A DNA stretch of 19,820 nt from Nitrolancea sp040255925 (GCA_040255925.1 JBDZVX010000043.1:1-19820); one strand, 5' to 3'; counted from the first letter of the stretch, positions 6,824 through 14,276 are shown. A program made the numbers and translations. Notes: generated by a model not told the origin, from the letters alone.

Positions 6824-7471
6824 CTAGCGAAATTCTTCGACCGGCCAGCCAAGGCGCTGCGCGATTCCCCGCAGCCGGTTAGATGGATTGATGCAGACCG
6901 GATGTCCGAAAAGCCGGAGGATCCCCTCATCGGAGTGATGATCGGCATAGCAGAACGATGCCTCGAGATCGACCTGCTCCCTCTCCGCGAAACGGCGGAT
7001 CAACGCTGCCTTGGCCGCGCCATAGGGATGGAGGCCAGCAATCTGCCCGGTCAACCGACCGTCCGCCTCATCCAGCTGGCTACAGATCAGATCGTCAACC
7101 CCAAGCTCCAACGCCATCGGCTGGAGCACGAAGGGCACCGATCCCGAGAGGAGGACCGTACGGTGACCAGCCTCTCGATGATAGCGTACGCGCTCGATCC
7201 CGCTTCCGGCCAGGCGAGGCCGGATCACGTCTTCAAAACAGCGGCGTCCCAACTCTTTCATCCCAGCCGAGCGCTGACCACGAAAATAGGGACGGTGCTC
7301 GCGGATTGCCCGGAACGGATCTCTGTGACCACCAAACACGGCAAAGCGCAGGGTCTCGATCGCCGCACGGGCGCCCAGCACCCGTTCCCGGACGAGATAC
7401 CGGAGGAAGAGCCGCTCGGCTGTTGTTTCAGGGAGCAGGGTGCGATCAACATCGAACACCGCCGCGATCAC
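6824..7471 (-). CDS. HAD superfamily IB hydrolase (SerB-like phosphatase)
   Basis: A 215-residue cytoplasmic phosphatase. Motif I is FDVDRTLLP with nucleophile Asp7 and acid Asp9; motif II is LLSGSVPF; the Lys motif lies in PYGAAKAALIRRF; motif IV is YADHHSDEGIL. The helical cap between motifs I and II and the VLLSGS...FVLQPMA block fit the IB subfamily that includes phosphoserine phosphatase and PGP phosphatase-like enzymes. It starts with GTG at 7471 behind GAGGAGG and overlaps the preceding phosphatidyltransferase stop by 4 bp (GTGA), indicating translational coupling. From this setting it may dephosphorylate a lipid phosphate such as phosphatidylglycerol- or phosphatidylinositol-phosphate. 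That substrate is inferred from context only. Confidence 0.87.
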   Translation of the reverse strand: MIAAVFDVDRTLLPETTAERLFLRYLVRERVLGARAAIETLRFAVFGGHRDPFRAIREHRPYFRGQRSAGMKELGRRCFEDVIRPRLAGSGIERVRYHREAGHRTVLLSGSVPFVLQPMALELGVDDLICSQLDEADGRLTGQIAGLHPYGAAKAALIRRFAEREQVDLEASFCYADHHSDEGILRLFGHPVCINPSNRLRGIAQRLGWPVEEFR

Positions 7472-8136
7472 CGGTCCCTCCTCAACGTTTGATCACGAGC
7501 ATCGGAACGTCCCGGCTGGCTCACGTAATACATCGCATCAACAAGCACCGGGACACCTCGGATGATCGTGAGCGCGAGCGCCAAGTAGACGGTAATCCAG
7601 CCTGCCACCCGCAAGGCGTCATTGGAATAGAGTCCGCTTAGGAGGCTTCCCTCCGCAGAGATCAGCGTGGAACCGAAGAGGCCGGCCAAGAAGATGAATC
7701 CGACTGCTTTCGCGACCCCGTAAAGGCCCCGCATGAACCGTGACGCGGCCAGGAAATGGGACAGAGCCGTGCGCATCATCGAATTTTCACCAAACGCCGA
7801 CTTGCCAACCGCCGCGTAGGTGAAACCTCGCATCGCGTCTACCAGGAATCCACGGGTCATAACCACGATTGGGGCCCAGACGCCGATCAAGCCGAGCTGG
7901 GCGAAGACGATCCAGAGGGCATTCTCGACCACACGATCCCCGGCAATATCGAGCACCGCTCCGAATTCGCTCGCGGATCCTTGCCGGCGCGCGACGAATC
8001 CATCCAAGCCGTCGCTGACGAAGACAATAACGATGAGGACAATCGCTAACACGACAGCCGGATAAGAGCGGGTGTAGATAAGGGCGATCGCCACGAACAG
8101 GAGGAATAACCGGCCGATCGTGATCAGGTTGGCCAT
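7468..8136 (-). CDS. CDP-alcohol phosphatidyltransferase
   Basis: An integral membrane enzyme that joins CDP-diacylglycerol (or CDP-diol lipid) to an alcohol such as glycerol-3-phosphate, inositol phosphate or inositol. It has 222 residues from the ATG at 8136, chosen because AGGAGG lies just upstream; an in-frame TTG at 8151 would put that site inside the gene. The full catalytic signature D-x2-DG-x2-AR-x8-G-x3-D-x3-D is present, from Asp42 to Asp67 (SDGLDGFVARRQ..., then FGAVLDIAGD). Several hydrophobic spans surround it. It is the first gene of the operon with the HAD phosphatase and acyltransferase. PgsA (phosphatidylglycerol-phosphate synthase) and phosphatidylinositol-phosphate synthase share this signature, so I give no symbol. 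The acyltransferase downstream favours a PI/PIM-like pathway. Confidence 0.9.
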   Translation of the reverse strand: MANLITIGRLFLLFVAIALIYTRSYPAVVLAIVLIVIVFVSDGLDGFVARRQGSASEFGAVLDIAGDRVVENALWIVFAQLGLIGVWAPIVVMTRGFLVDAMRGFTYAAVGKSAFGENSMMRTALSHFLAASRFMRGLYGVAKAVGFIFLAGLFGSTLISAEGSLLSGLYSNDALRVAGWITVYLALALTIIRGVPVLVDAMYYVSQPGRSDARDQTLRRDR

Positions 8137-8227
8137 AGTCCTCCTGATCAATGCTTCGCAGTTCCCAGGTTGTCTCCGCGCTCAGATCACCCAACCGCGG
8201 ATTGGGTCTGCCTCCTCATACCGGCAC

Positions 8228-8236
8228 ATTATAACA
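8228..8236 (-). promoter_or_regulatory. Extended -10 promoter of the lipid operon
   Basis: The minus strand reads TGTTATAAT, a perfect TATAAT with the extended -10 TGn. No -35 match is present, which is acceptable for extended -10 promoters. It lies just after the DUF3048 gene stop and about 90 bp before the phosphatidyltransferase start. Confidence 0.55.
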
Positions 8237-8244
8237 GAGAGAGC

Positions 8245-9291
8245 CTATGGCTTTGCCGCGGCACCGAATGCGGTGGTAGTCAGGCAGATCCAGCTCTGGC
8301 CCTCGGCCAGCGGCACGGTCTTCCCGGTGGCCACATCAACGAAGTGGAAGGTATCCGAGGGGGCATTCCGCTCCCAGCGCGTCTCAAACCGCTTCCCGTC
8401 GCGGAAGACCCAGGCGTCGCCCGATCCTTGAAGCGCGACGTCGAGCGAGAGTTCGCCCAGGGTATCCTCAACGATGTCGGTCTGGCTAAAGGTCGCGAAC
8501 ATCACGACGACATTGCGCGGCGAGACTTGCGTGCCGGTCAAAGCATCCACGTGTGGCACGCCGGACATAAATCGGTCGTACTTCTGAGTAGCCGGGTTGT
8601 AGGAGAACTCGACGTTGCCGGCCGAGTACGGAATGGTGGCCCCGGATGACGGAGAGCCGCCCTCCGCTACCGGCCCGAAGTCAAATGACTCGCTTTCCGC
8701 TGGACGTGACCAGCCGAGACGATCGGCCACCGTCCGGAGCGCCGCGATCGAGGTGAAGAGGTTATGGGGAGCATACCGGTTCCAGTCACGCCAACTCGCC
8801 TCAGTCGCGTTCTCCTCCAGAAAGAGCTGATCGATCCCCGATGCCCAGAGTCGTTCCTGGACACCCGACGATGCGCCAGAGAAGGCTAGCATCGCGTCGT
8901 GGGCCGGCACGACCTGCAAGTCGACCAGGCGCGCGCTGCGAGCGGGCCCGACGACCTCCGGCTGCCGGGTCTGATAGAACGCGGTGAACCGGGTGAGCTG
9001 GGCCTCGGTCGGTGTCTCATAGACGAGATCGGCATCGGTCAGCCCGATGTGCGGCCGGGCGGCAGGCGCGTTATCGACCTGGACGGCTATCGGCCGGGGT
9101 GGTGGTGCAGACACCTGTTCACCGGTAAGCGGCGAACGATAGATCACCGGAGTGGGCGACGGCGACGGTGTGGGGGTCGGCGCCGATGACGGAGAGGGTG
9201 TCGCTGGCGAGGAAGCAGTCTGTGTGGATGGACTCAGCGTGCAACCGGAGCATACAACGGCAAGTAGCACGATGAGGAGGAGACTCTTCAT
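8245..9291 (-). CDS. DUF3048 domain-containing lipoprotein (YerB-like)
   Basis: A 348-residue predicted lipoprotein. I chose ATG at 9291 since AAAGGA precedes it and the protein then begins with a signal peptide, MKSLLLIVLLAVVCSGC; Cys17 is the likely lipidated residue (the -3 position is Cys, so the lipobox is imperfect). A Ser/Thr/Pro linker (about 18-50) leads to the DUF3048 N-terminal domain (RPIAVQVDNAPAARPHIGL, then ADLVYETPTEAQLTRF) and a C-terminal DUF3048 domain ending near WICLTTTAFG. The YerB family is exported and anchored outside the membrane. Its biochemical role is not established; a link to envelope or cell-wall maintenance is presumed. It lies after the PH-like gene and ahead of the lipid operon promoter. 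Confidence 0.88.
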   Translation of the reverse strand: MKSLLLIVLLAVVCSGCTLSPSTQTASSPATPSPSSAPTPTPSPSPTPVIYRSPLTGEQVSAPPPRPIAVQVDNAPAARPHIGLTDADLVYETPTEAQLTRFTAFYQTRQPEVVGPARSARLVDLQVVPAHDAMLAFSGASSGVQERLWASGIDQLFLEENATEASWRDWNRYAPHNLFTSIAALRTVADRLGWSRPAESESFDFGPVAEGGSPSSGATIPYSAGNVEFSYNPATQKYDRFMSGVPHVDALTGTQVSPRNVVVMFATFSQTDIVEDTLGELSLDVALQGSGDAWVFRDGKRFETRWERNAPSDTFHFVDVATGKTVPLAEGQSWICLTTTAFGAAAKP

Positions 9292-9528
9292 GAACAATCC
9301 TTTCGGCCGGGCGCCACTACGCTCTCCGGCACGAAACACGATCCCACAGCGTCCCCAGGCGAGACCGCTGACCGCAAGTTAGAAGCGGTCGGGGGAACCA
9401 AAGCACACCACCGGCAACGGCGTCAAGACGAGACCGATCGAAGCGCCGGCGAACCAGATAGGGAACACCGGGCTTCCACCTATGCCACGCAGGCACGGAG
9501 GATAAACGCATGGGGAGCGGAACGGTCG

Positions 9529-10620
9529 CTATCGGATGAGGGTGATCAACGCAACCCAGGCGACGAGCTGGACGAGGCAGGTCGCGCTAAGCAGGAGCCT
9601 GGCCGCGAACCGGTCGAAGGTCACGATACTCCAGGCGAGCAGGAAGTTCGCGATCGTCACCATGCCGGTAATCAGGGGAACGATCCAGACTTCGCGGGGT
9701 GAGCCGATCCTGTCCGGGAATCCGTTCACGTTCCAATGAAGCGTGATCGAGCTGGGAATACTGTCGTATTGGAGGAGGATATAAGCCACCATCACGACGT
9801 TCAGCAGGACCGCTAGGCCGAGCAATCCGAGCGCGATGGGATCATTGAGCAGCAGCGGGCGGAGAACCGGACTGATCCCCTCAGGGAAAATGAACCAGCC
9901 ACGCCTGGCTTCGGACTCGGCACCGGCATTCATCTCGCCTTGCGGGCGTTCCACCTCAGGTACTTTGGGCCGGGACAGGAGGGTCGGGAACTCTACCGTC
10001 CAGCCGGCGTCCCGAAGCTGCCGGGCCCCTTCGCCCTCCTGGATCGTCGGGAACGCCCCTGATCGTTGCTCATCGAGCGCGCGGCGCAGCCGTCCATACT
10101 CTTCCAGGAAGAGGACCGGGCGTTCTGGGGAGATAGCAAAATGGCGATCTCCAGTGGAGACGAGCAACTGGCGGCTCAACGGCAATGTCGCCACCACCCG
10201 CACCGGGCCAATCTTTCCCCCGTGCGTTCCAACGTAATAGCCGGGCCAGAAGGGCTGCCAGCGCTCCGGACGCTCTTCCAGCACCTCGCTGGCCGGTCCG
10301 ATGTGCTGGATCGTCGCGAGGTCGAGCGCGTGCCGCCGGTTGGCCCAACCGATCACCAGCGTCTGCTCACCGAGTTCATAGGTGATTGAGAGATAGCCGT
10401 AGACGAGATAGGCTAGGCCGGCCGCCAGCGCCAGGAACGCGATAAACCCGGCCCACACCACCCCAATTGGGATCGGCAGACTTGCCGTCCCGAGGATAAC
10501 GGCCAGAGATCCACCGGCAAGCAGCAGGCACACAATCGCGGCGAGTATCCCGATGAGCCCGCCGGGGGATGCCGCCGCTCGCCAGCGATTCGCAAACAGT
10601 TCGGCGGAAACCGCGGTCAT
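9529..10620 (-). CDS. Membrane protein with bacterial PH-like domain and DUF1648-like C-terminus
   Basis: A 363-residue membrane protein; ATG at 10620 follows AAAGGA. Two hydrophobic spans (about 21-44 and 50-76) are followed by a soluble beta-rich segment (YELGEQTLVIGWANRRHALDL onward, about 80-180) resembling bacterial PH domains. A hydrophilic linker (about 185-240) leads to three more spans. Between these spans lies SITLHWNVNGFPDRIGSP, which resembles the DUF1648 motif (HWN..G.pDr.gs). DUF1648 occurs in SdpI-type immunity proteins, and PH-like modules occur in bacterial membrane proteins of unknown role. The combination suggests an envelope-stress or sensing role, but no function can be assigned. 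The neighbours are a foldase and a DUF3048 lipoprotein, both exported. Confidence 0.75.
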   Translation of the reverse strand: MTAVSAELFANRWRAAASPGGLIGILAAIVCLLLAGGSLAVILGTASLPIPIGVVWAGFIAFLALAAGLAYLVYGYLSITYELGEQTLVIGWANRRHALDLATIQHIGPASEVLEERPERWQPFWPGYYVGTHGGKIGPVRVVATLPLSRQLLVSTGDRHFAISPERPVLFLEEYGRLRRALDEQRSGAFPTIQEGEGARQLRDAGWTVEFPTLLSRPKVPEVERPQGEMNAGAESEARRGWFIFPEGISPVLRPLLLNDPIALGLLGLAVLLNVVMVAYILLQYDSIPSSITLHWNVNGFPDRIGSPREVWIVPLITGMVTIANFLLAWSIVTFDRFAARLLLSATCLVQLVAWVALITLIR

Positions 10621-10689
10621 CGTCCTTTCCCTACCGTCGCAAACGATCCTGCTGGAACGGCTGCACGGCTACAGCCGACCCCATAGTAG

Positions 10690-10720
10690 GACGGGCAACC
10701 CTAGGCGTGGGTTGCCCGTC
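10690..10720. terminator. Hairpin downstream of the foldase gene
   Basis: A perfect 12-bp stem (GACGGGCAACCC at 10690-10701 pairs with 10709-10720) with a 7-base loop starts 6 bp after the foldase stop, where its transcript should end. There is no clear U-tract, as with the hairpin at 3106-3136, so both may be terminators of the same weak-tail type. Confidence 0.6.
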
Positions 10721-10726
10721 ATCGCG

Positions 10727-12085
10727 TCACGGCGTCGCGCTCGGCCCCGGCGACTCTTCACCAGGCGCTGGGGTCGGCGGCGGCGTCGGTGTTGGCGTTG
10801 GCGTCGGCGGCGAATCGGGCGGCGGCGCGAACTGCGACGGCGCCGGCGTCGGCGTCGGAGCCGTCAGGCCACTCTCCCAAATGATTGTCGTCGCGCTCTT
10901 CTGCGTATCGAGCCACTTGGTCACGGCCTGGCCCCGTAGCGAGCTCAGCATCTCACTGGTCACTGGCCGGTCATTCTCACGTTCCATGACCTTGATGACG
11001 TGCCATCCGAACTGGGTATGGACCGGCTGACTCACCTGACCTGGCTGGAGGCTAAACGCGACATCGTCAAACTCTTTGACCATCACCCCTCGCGGGAACC
11101 AGCCAAGATCCCCGCCGTTGACCGCGGTGCCGGAATCAGAGCTCTGATCCTTCGCGACCTGGGCGAAGTCCTTTTCCTTCAGGGTTTGATCCACGATCAG
11201 CTTCGCCGCGTCCTCAGTCGCGACCAGGATATGCGCGGCATGAACCTGTTCGCCGCGGAGTGGTACCTTGGCCTGCAGAGCGCTCTGAACCTTGTTCAAG
11301 GCCACCTCCGGCCGGACGACCAGGCGCTTAAAGTCATCAGTGCTCATCCCCGCCCGCGACAGCAGGTTATCTCTATACTGGCCGAACGTTGCGGTCGCGG
11401 TAGCCCGGACATCTGCCGGATTCGGTGTTGGCGACGCGGACGGCGACGGCGACGCCGTATCCGGATTCTCGGGCGATGGGGATGGTTCCGTGCTCGCGGA
11501 TGGTGAGGGGCTTGCGCTAGCAGCTTGCCACGCCGCCGCAGTCGGATCTATCGGCAGCGTCGGCGTCGGACTGGCGAGCGGCGACGGCGCGAAGGCATTG
11601 GTGATGAAGTCATCGATTTCATTGTCGCTCACCGAGACCCCAACATCCCCCATGTGCTGGAGAATGACCTCATTGTTGACCATTCGCTCCACAGTTGTCG
11701 TGTTGGGCGTATCCGATTCGACGGTCTGGAGCTGCTGCCTGGCCTGCTCCGCTGCCTGCTGGTACTGCTGTGCCTGTTCCGCCCCAACGGAATTCGCCAG
11801 CTGGCTATACTGATTGAACTGGTTCAGCAGCTCGAGCTTCCGAACCTTCCAGTAATCGCCGCGCGTGATGGTTGTCTCACCCACTCGCGCCAGCGTTTGG
11901 TTCGGCAGGAGGAAATACTGGTACGTGGCACCGACGATCAGGATCAGCACCAACAGGATCACGGCGGATCCCAGGCCGATGACCACCAACTTTCGCTGGG
12001 ATTCTTCCCGCTCACGCCGGGAGACCTGTCGCGCGTTTCGCGGCGGCTGCTGCGATGACGATCGTCGACGAAAACGGTCCATCAT
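10727..12085 (-). CDS. PpiC-type peptidyl-prolyl isomerase / PrsA-SurA-like foldase
   Basis: A 452-residue membrane-anchored foldase for exported proteins. The Arg-rich N-terminus precedes one hydrophobic anchor (about 33-55, VVIGLGSAVILLVLILIVGA), so the bulk lies outside the membrane. A SurA-like N domain follows, carrying the start of the trigger-like fold (RVGETTITRGDYWK). It contains a Ser/Pro/Thr-rich insert of about 60 residues. The parvulin domain runs from VHAAHILV through GGDLGWFPRG, PGQVSQPVHTQFGWHVIKV. The tail is Pro/Thr-rich (APTPTPAPS onward). The frame can be extended to TTG at 12127, but ATG at 12085 or 12082 is more likely; the exact start is uncertain because no strong Shine-Dalgarno sequence exists. 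A hairpin follows the stop. Confidence 0.88.
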   Translation of the reverse strand: MMDRFRRRSSSQQPPRNARQVSRREREESQRKLVVIGLGSAVILLVLILIVGATYQYFLLPNQTLARVGETTITRGDYWKVRKLELLNQFNQYSQLANSVGAEQAQQYQQAAEQARQQLQTVESDTPNTTTVERMVNNEVILQHMGDVGVSVSDNEIDDFITNAFAPSPLASPTPTLPIDPTAAAWQAASASPSPSASTEPSPSPENPDTASPSPSASPTPNPADVRATATATFGQYRDNLLSRAGMSTDDFKRLVVRPEVALNKVQSALQAKVPLRGEQVHAAHILVATEDAAKLIVDQTLKEKDFAQVAKDQSSDSGTAVNGGDLGWFPRGVMVKEFDDVAFSLQPGQVSQPVHTQFGWHVIKVMERENDRPVTSEMLSSLRGQAVTKWLDTQKSATTIIWESGLTAPTPTPAPSQFAPPPDSPPTPTPTPTPPPTPAPGEESPGPSATP

Positions 12086-12372
12086 AGCGTTGATTCCATC
12101 CCCGGTGAACGGTCTGCCCCAGCCCAACAGACTCGCCGAAACACTTGGCTGCGACCGCGCACGATTGACGGGCGACGTCGGGCCGTATCGGAGGCCGCGA
12201 TCCGCCAGCCTGTAAAGACTCCCATCCGCTTTGAGGGCAAGAGGATACCGGCCCGCCGCCAGGGAGCGCGAACGGGCTGGCTCCGATTACCCCGGTTGAG
12301 CGAAAGGATCAACCTCGGTGAGGACAATGGCCGGCATCGCGCCCTTTGCGATGATCTACTCGTTGTCACGGG

Positions 12373-12690
12373 CTACTGGGTGAATGGCAGGAGAGCCACG
12401 TGGCGGGCCCGCTTGATGGCAACCGACAATGACCGCTGATGCTTGGCACAGGTACCGGTCTTGCGGCGAGGCTCAATCTTCCCTCGCTCGGATGTGTACC
12501 GCCGTAACCGCCCAACATCCTTATAGTCGACCGCGCGGACTCCATCCATACAAAAGCCGCAGACCTTCCGCCGTGGGAAATAGCGGCCGCCGCCGCCAAA
12601 CCGCCTGCGACGCGGGCCGCGCTCACCCTCATCCTGGCCCTCGCGGCTCGACTCAGCGCCTTCCCGGCGCTCCACTCGTTCCTCAGACAC
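12373..12690 (-). CDS. rpsR: 30S ribosomal protein S18
   Basis: A small-subunit protein that binds S6 on the ribosome platform. GTG at 12690, behind GAGAGGAT, gives 105 residues; upstream extension of the frame would overlap ssb and is not supported. The N-terminal 35 residues are a Glu/Arg/Gly-rich extension. The conserved S18 part is YFPRRKVCGFC...DYKDVGRLRRYTSERGKI...RRKTGTCAKHQRSL. Cys44, Cys47, Cys81 and His84 form the zinc-ligand set of the metal-binding (C+) S18 type. It is the last gene of rpsF-ssb-rpsR, 58 bp after ssb. The rplI gene that often follows is absent. Confidence 0.95.
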   Translation of the reverse strand: MSEERVERREGAESSREGQDEGERGPRRRRFGGGGRYFPRRKVCGFCMDGVRAVDYKDVGRLRRYTSERGKIEPRRKTGTCAKHQRSLSVAIKRARHVALLPFTQ

Positions 12691-12748
12691 GCTATATCCT
12701 CTCGTGTAGCATAGTTTGACGCGGACCGATCCGGGATCGGAAGGTCCG

Positions 12749-13189
12749 TTAGAATGGCAAATCGTCAAAGTCTTCTTCGCCGGAATCGCCCGACCGCGAT
12801 GAGGAAGGCTCACGGCGCGTGCCGCCTTCCTCACGTCCAGCGTACCCACCTTCGTCACGCCCAGAGAGCATGATCATGTCGTTGGCAATTACGTCCACCG
12901 ACGTGCGTTCCACACCATCATTGCCGGTGTACTTCCGGATCTGCACGCGGCCTTCGATGTAGACCCTGGCCCCCTTTTTGAGGTACTGGTCCGCGATCTC
13001 CGCCAACTTGTCCCAGCAGACGACCCGGAACCAATCGGTCTCGTCCACCGACTGACCGTCTTGGCCGCGACGGCGCCGGCTAACGGCGACCGAAAAATTG
13101 GTGACCGGGGTTCCGCCCGGTGTGTACCGCATCTCCGGGTCACGGCCGAGGTGACCAATGATCTGAATTTTGTTCAGTCCACGGGACAT
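12749..13189 (-). CDS. ssb: Single-stranded DNA-binding protein
   Basis: A 146-residue SSB. The N-terminal OB fold (about 1-110) begins GLNKIQIIGHLGRDPEMRYTPGG and includes DWFRVVCWDKLAEIADQYLKKGARVYIEGR. An acidic, Gly/Ser/Arg-rich linker leads to the conserved tip DFDDLPF, which binds replication and repair partners. Length and layout are typical. GGAG lies 9 bases before the ATG. It sits 18 bp after rpsF and before rpsR, the common rpsF-ssb-rpsR order. Confidence 0.96.
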   Translation of the reverse strand: MSRGLNKIQIIGHLGRDPEMRYTPGGTPVTNFSVAVSRRRRGQDGQSVDETDWFRVVCWDKLAEIADQYLKKGARVYIEGRVQIRKYTGNDGVERTSVDVIANDMIMLSGRDEGGYAGREEGGTRREPSSSRSGDSGEEDFDDLPF

Positions 13190-13207
13190 GATGGCACTCC
13201 AATTCCG

Positions 13208-13561
13208 CTACGAACCGGTTGCTTCCCGTTCGGCGCTTTCTTCTCGCTCATCCTGGCGGATCAGGAGATACCGGATGATCCGGTCATCCAGCTTCAAATC
13301 TCGCTCGATCTCTAGAATCTGTGATGGCTCGCTGGTGAAGTGGTAGAGCACGTACGTGGCGTCACGCGCGTCCTGGATCTGGTAGGCGAGCCGCCGCCGT
13401 CCCCATGGCGAGTCCCGTTTGACGGTGGTGACGGCGCCGCCGGCTTCCGTGATAACCGATGAAATCCGCTCAACCTCTTCGGTGAGCGCCTCATCGGTAA
13501 CGGTCGGACGAATGAGCACCATCATCTCATATGGGCGCGGCTCAGGACGAAACTCTCGCAA
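13208..13561 (-). CDS. rpsF: 30S ribosomal protein S6
   Basis: A 117-residue S6 that pairs with S18 in the small subunit. The start is a TTG at 13561: AAGGAG (13568-13573) lies exactly 6 bases upstream, while the internal ATG pair (MMVLIRP) has no ribosome binding site. Family blocks visible are YEMMVLIRPTV, VERISSVITEAGG, the DSPWGRRRLAYQI segment, YVLYHFTSEPSQILEIER and DDRIIRYLLIR. A short acidic C-terminal tail follows. It is the first gene of the operon, with its promoter at 13864-13892. The leader contains the assembly gap. Confidence 0.95.
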   Translation of the reverse strand: MREFRPEPRPYEMMVLIRPTVTDEALTEEVERISSVITEAGGAVTTVKRDSPWGRRRLAYQIQDARDATYVLYHFTSEPSQILEIERDLKLDDRIIRYLLIRQDEREESAEREATGS

Positions 13562-13644
13562 CGAAAACTCCTTCCTCTGGGCTTACGCCGGCGCTCCTCC
13601 CGGTTCGTTGCTCCCGGAAACGGCGACGGCGCAGAAAGGTTCTC

Positions 13645-13699
13645 TCACTTGGCACGGGTTCACCCGCGTCAGGGTACCGGCATTTCACTGTCCGTCGAT
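13645..13699. repeat. Left copy of 55-base gap-flanking duplication
   Basis: This copy begins TCACTTGGCACGGG and ends GTCCGTCGAT immediately before the first N. It is identical, base for base, to 13800-13854. Confidence 0.95.
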
Positions 13700-13799
13700 N
13701 NNNNNNNNNNNNNNNNNNNNNNNNNNNNNNNNNNNNNNNNNNNNNNNNNNNNNNNNNNNNNNNNNNNNNNNNNNNNNNNNNNNNNNNNNNNNNNNNNNN
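13700..13799. other. Assembly gap, exactly 100 N
   Basis: The run of N is exactly 100 long, the conventional placeholder for a gap of unknown size. The open frames that appear to run through it are meaningless. Confidence 0.99.
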
Positions 13800-13854
13800 T
13801 CACTTGGCACGGGTTCACCCGCGTCAGGGTACCGGCATTTCACTGTCCGTCGAT
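13800..13854. repeat. Right copy of 55-base gap-flanking duplication
   Basis: Starts at the first base after the N run and is identical to 13645-13699. Beyond it the sequence runs into the rpsF promoter. Confidence 0.95.
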
Positions 13855-13863
13855 ACCGGGCGG

Positions 13864-13892
13864 ATTATAGCACCTGGCTAACCTCGTGTCAT
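13864..13892 (-). promoter_or_regulatory. Promoter of rpsF-ssb-rpsR
   Basis: The minus strand reads ATGACA (13887-13892), a 17-base spacer, and a perfect TATAAT (13864-13869). This is the best sigma-70-type promoter in the window and fits a highly expressed ribosomal operon. Transcription should start near 13857, just upstream of the duplicated 55-mer. Confidence 0.75.
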
Positions 13893-14033
13893 CGCGGAGC
13901 CGTACCGAGTACTGCGGGCCATTCACCGTCGTTGTCCTCCGTCACATTACCAGTTGCCTGGAACTGGCTCCGTCGTTTATGGTTGGAGCAAAGCGACGAA
14001 ATCGCCGTGCATGCAGCGAGACGGGAGCAACTT

Positions 14034-14276
14034 GTGCCAGTTGTCGGCATCATCCAGAAATGGCAGGCGTGGAGACGACACCGTCAGCGTGAGCGGGATC
14101 TTAATCGTATCCGCACCCAGCTTGCGCAGCGTGGGATACCGGTGAATCACCTGTCCGACGACGCGCTGGAAGCGCTGATCGCGGATGGCCGCCGGGTCTT
14201 GGAGACTGCCGGCATGTACGGCGGGGATGCGACCGGTGCGTTCGTGGTCGCCGTTCGCGACCGGGAAAATATCTAG
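14034..14276 (+). CDS. Small hypothetical protein, 80 residues
   Basis: GTG at 14034 behind GGGAG (7-base spacing) opens an 80-residue frame ending in TAG at 14276. The N-terminal half is basic and probably helical (IIQKWQAWRRHRQRERDLNRI), followed by LAQRGIPVNHLSDDALEALIADGRRVLETAG, which reads like a real coding helix. The composition is protein-like, unlike the opposite strand. I recognise no family. No signal peptide or membrane span is present. It is divergent from the rpsF operon and upstream of the decayed methyltransferase. Confidence 0.55.
   Translation: MPVVGIIQKWQAWRRHRQRERDLNRIRTQLAQRGIPVNHLSDDALEALIADGRRVLETAGMYGGDATGAFVVAVRDRENI

Larger units (their letters stand above)
13562..14033. 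other. rpsF operon leader with assembly gap
   Basis: This interval contains the promoter at 13864-13892, the 100-N gap at 13700-13799 and duplicated 55-base flanks. If the gap is an artefact, the true leader of the rpsF mRNA is about 140 bases. The visible part contains the inverted repeat GGGTGAACCC and several CCGG segments that could fold. S6-S18 autoregulation through a leader motif is known in many bacteria, but I cannot confirm that motif here. Confidence 0.6.

Noticed and set aside
9317..9511. Minus-strand 64-codon frame and a hydrophobic short frame between the PH-like and DUF3048 genes
   Set aside because: Neither has a credible ribosome binding site; the hydrophobic one lacks a good start codon.
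9361..9528. c-di-AMP (ydaO)-like riboswitch on the plus strand (GACCGC hairpin followed by GGGGGAACC)
   Set aside because: Only one short block resembles the consensus; the GGGGTGAA block is missing and no plus-strand gene lies downstream.
12086..12372. rplI or a remnant after rpsR
   Set aside because: The minus-strand frame there (to 12369) is Arg/Ser/Pro-rich with no L9 motifs; it overlaps the foldase start and looks like chance.
13645..13854. Two identical 55-base units as a CRISPR or tandem-repeat array
   Set aside because: Only two copies exist, both touch the N run exactly, and the length equals a common assembler k-mer; contig-end overlap explains it better.
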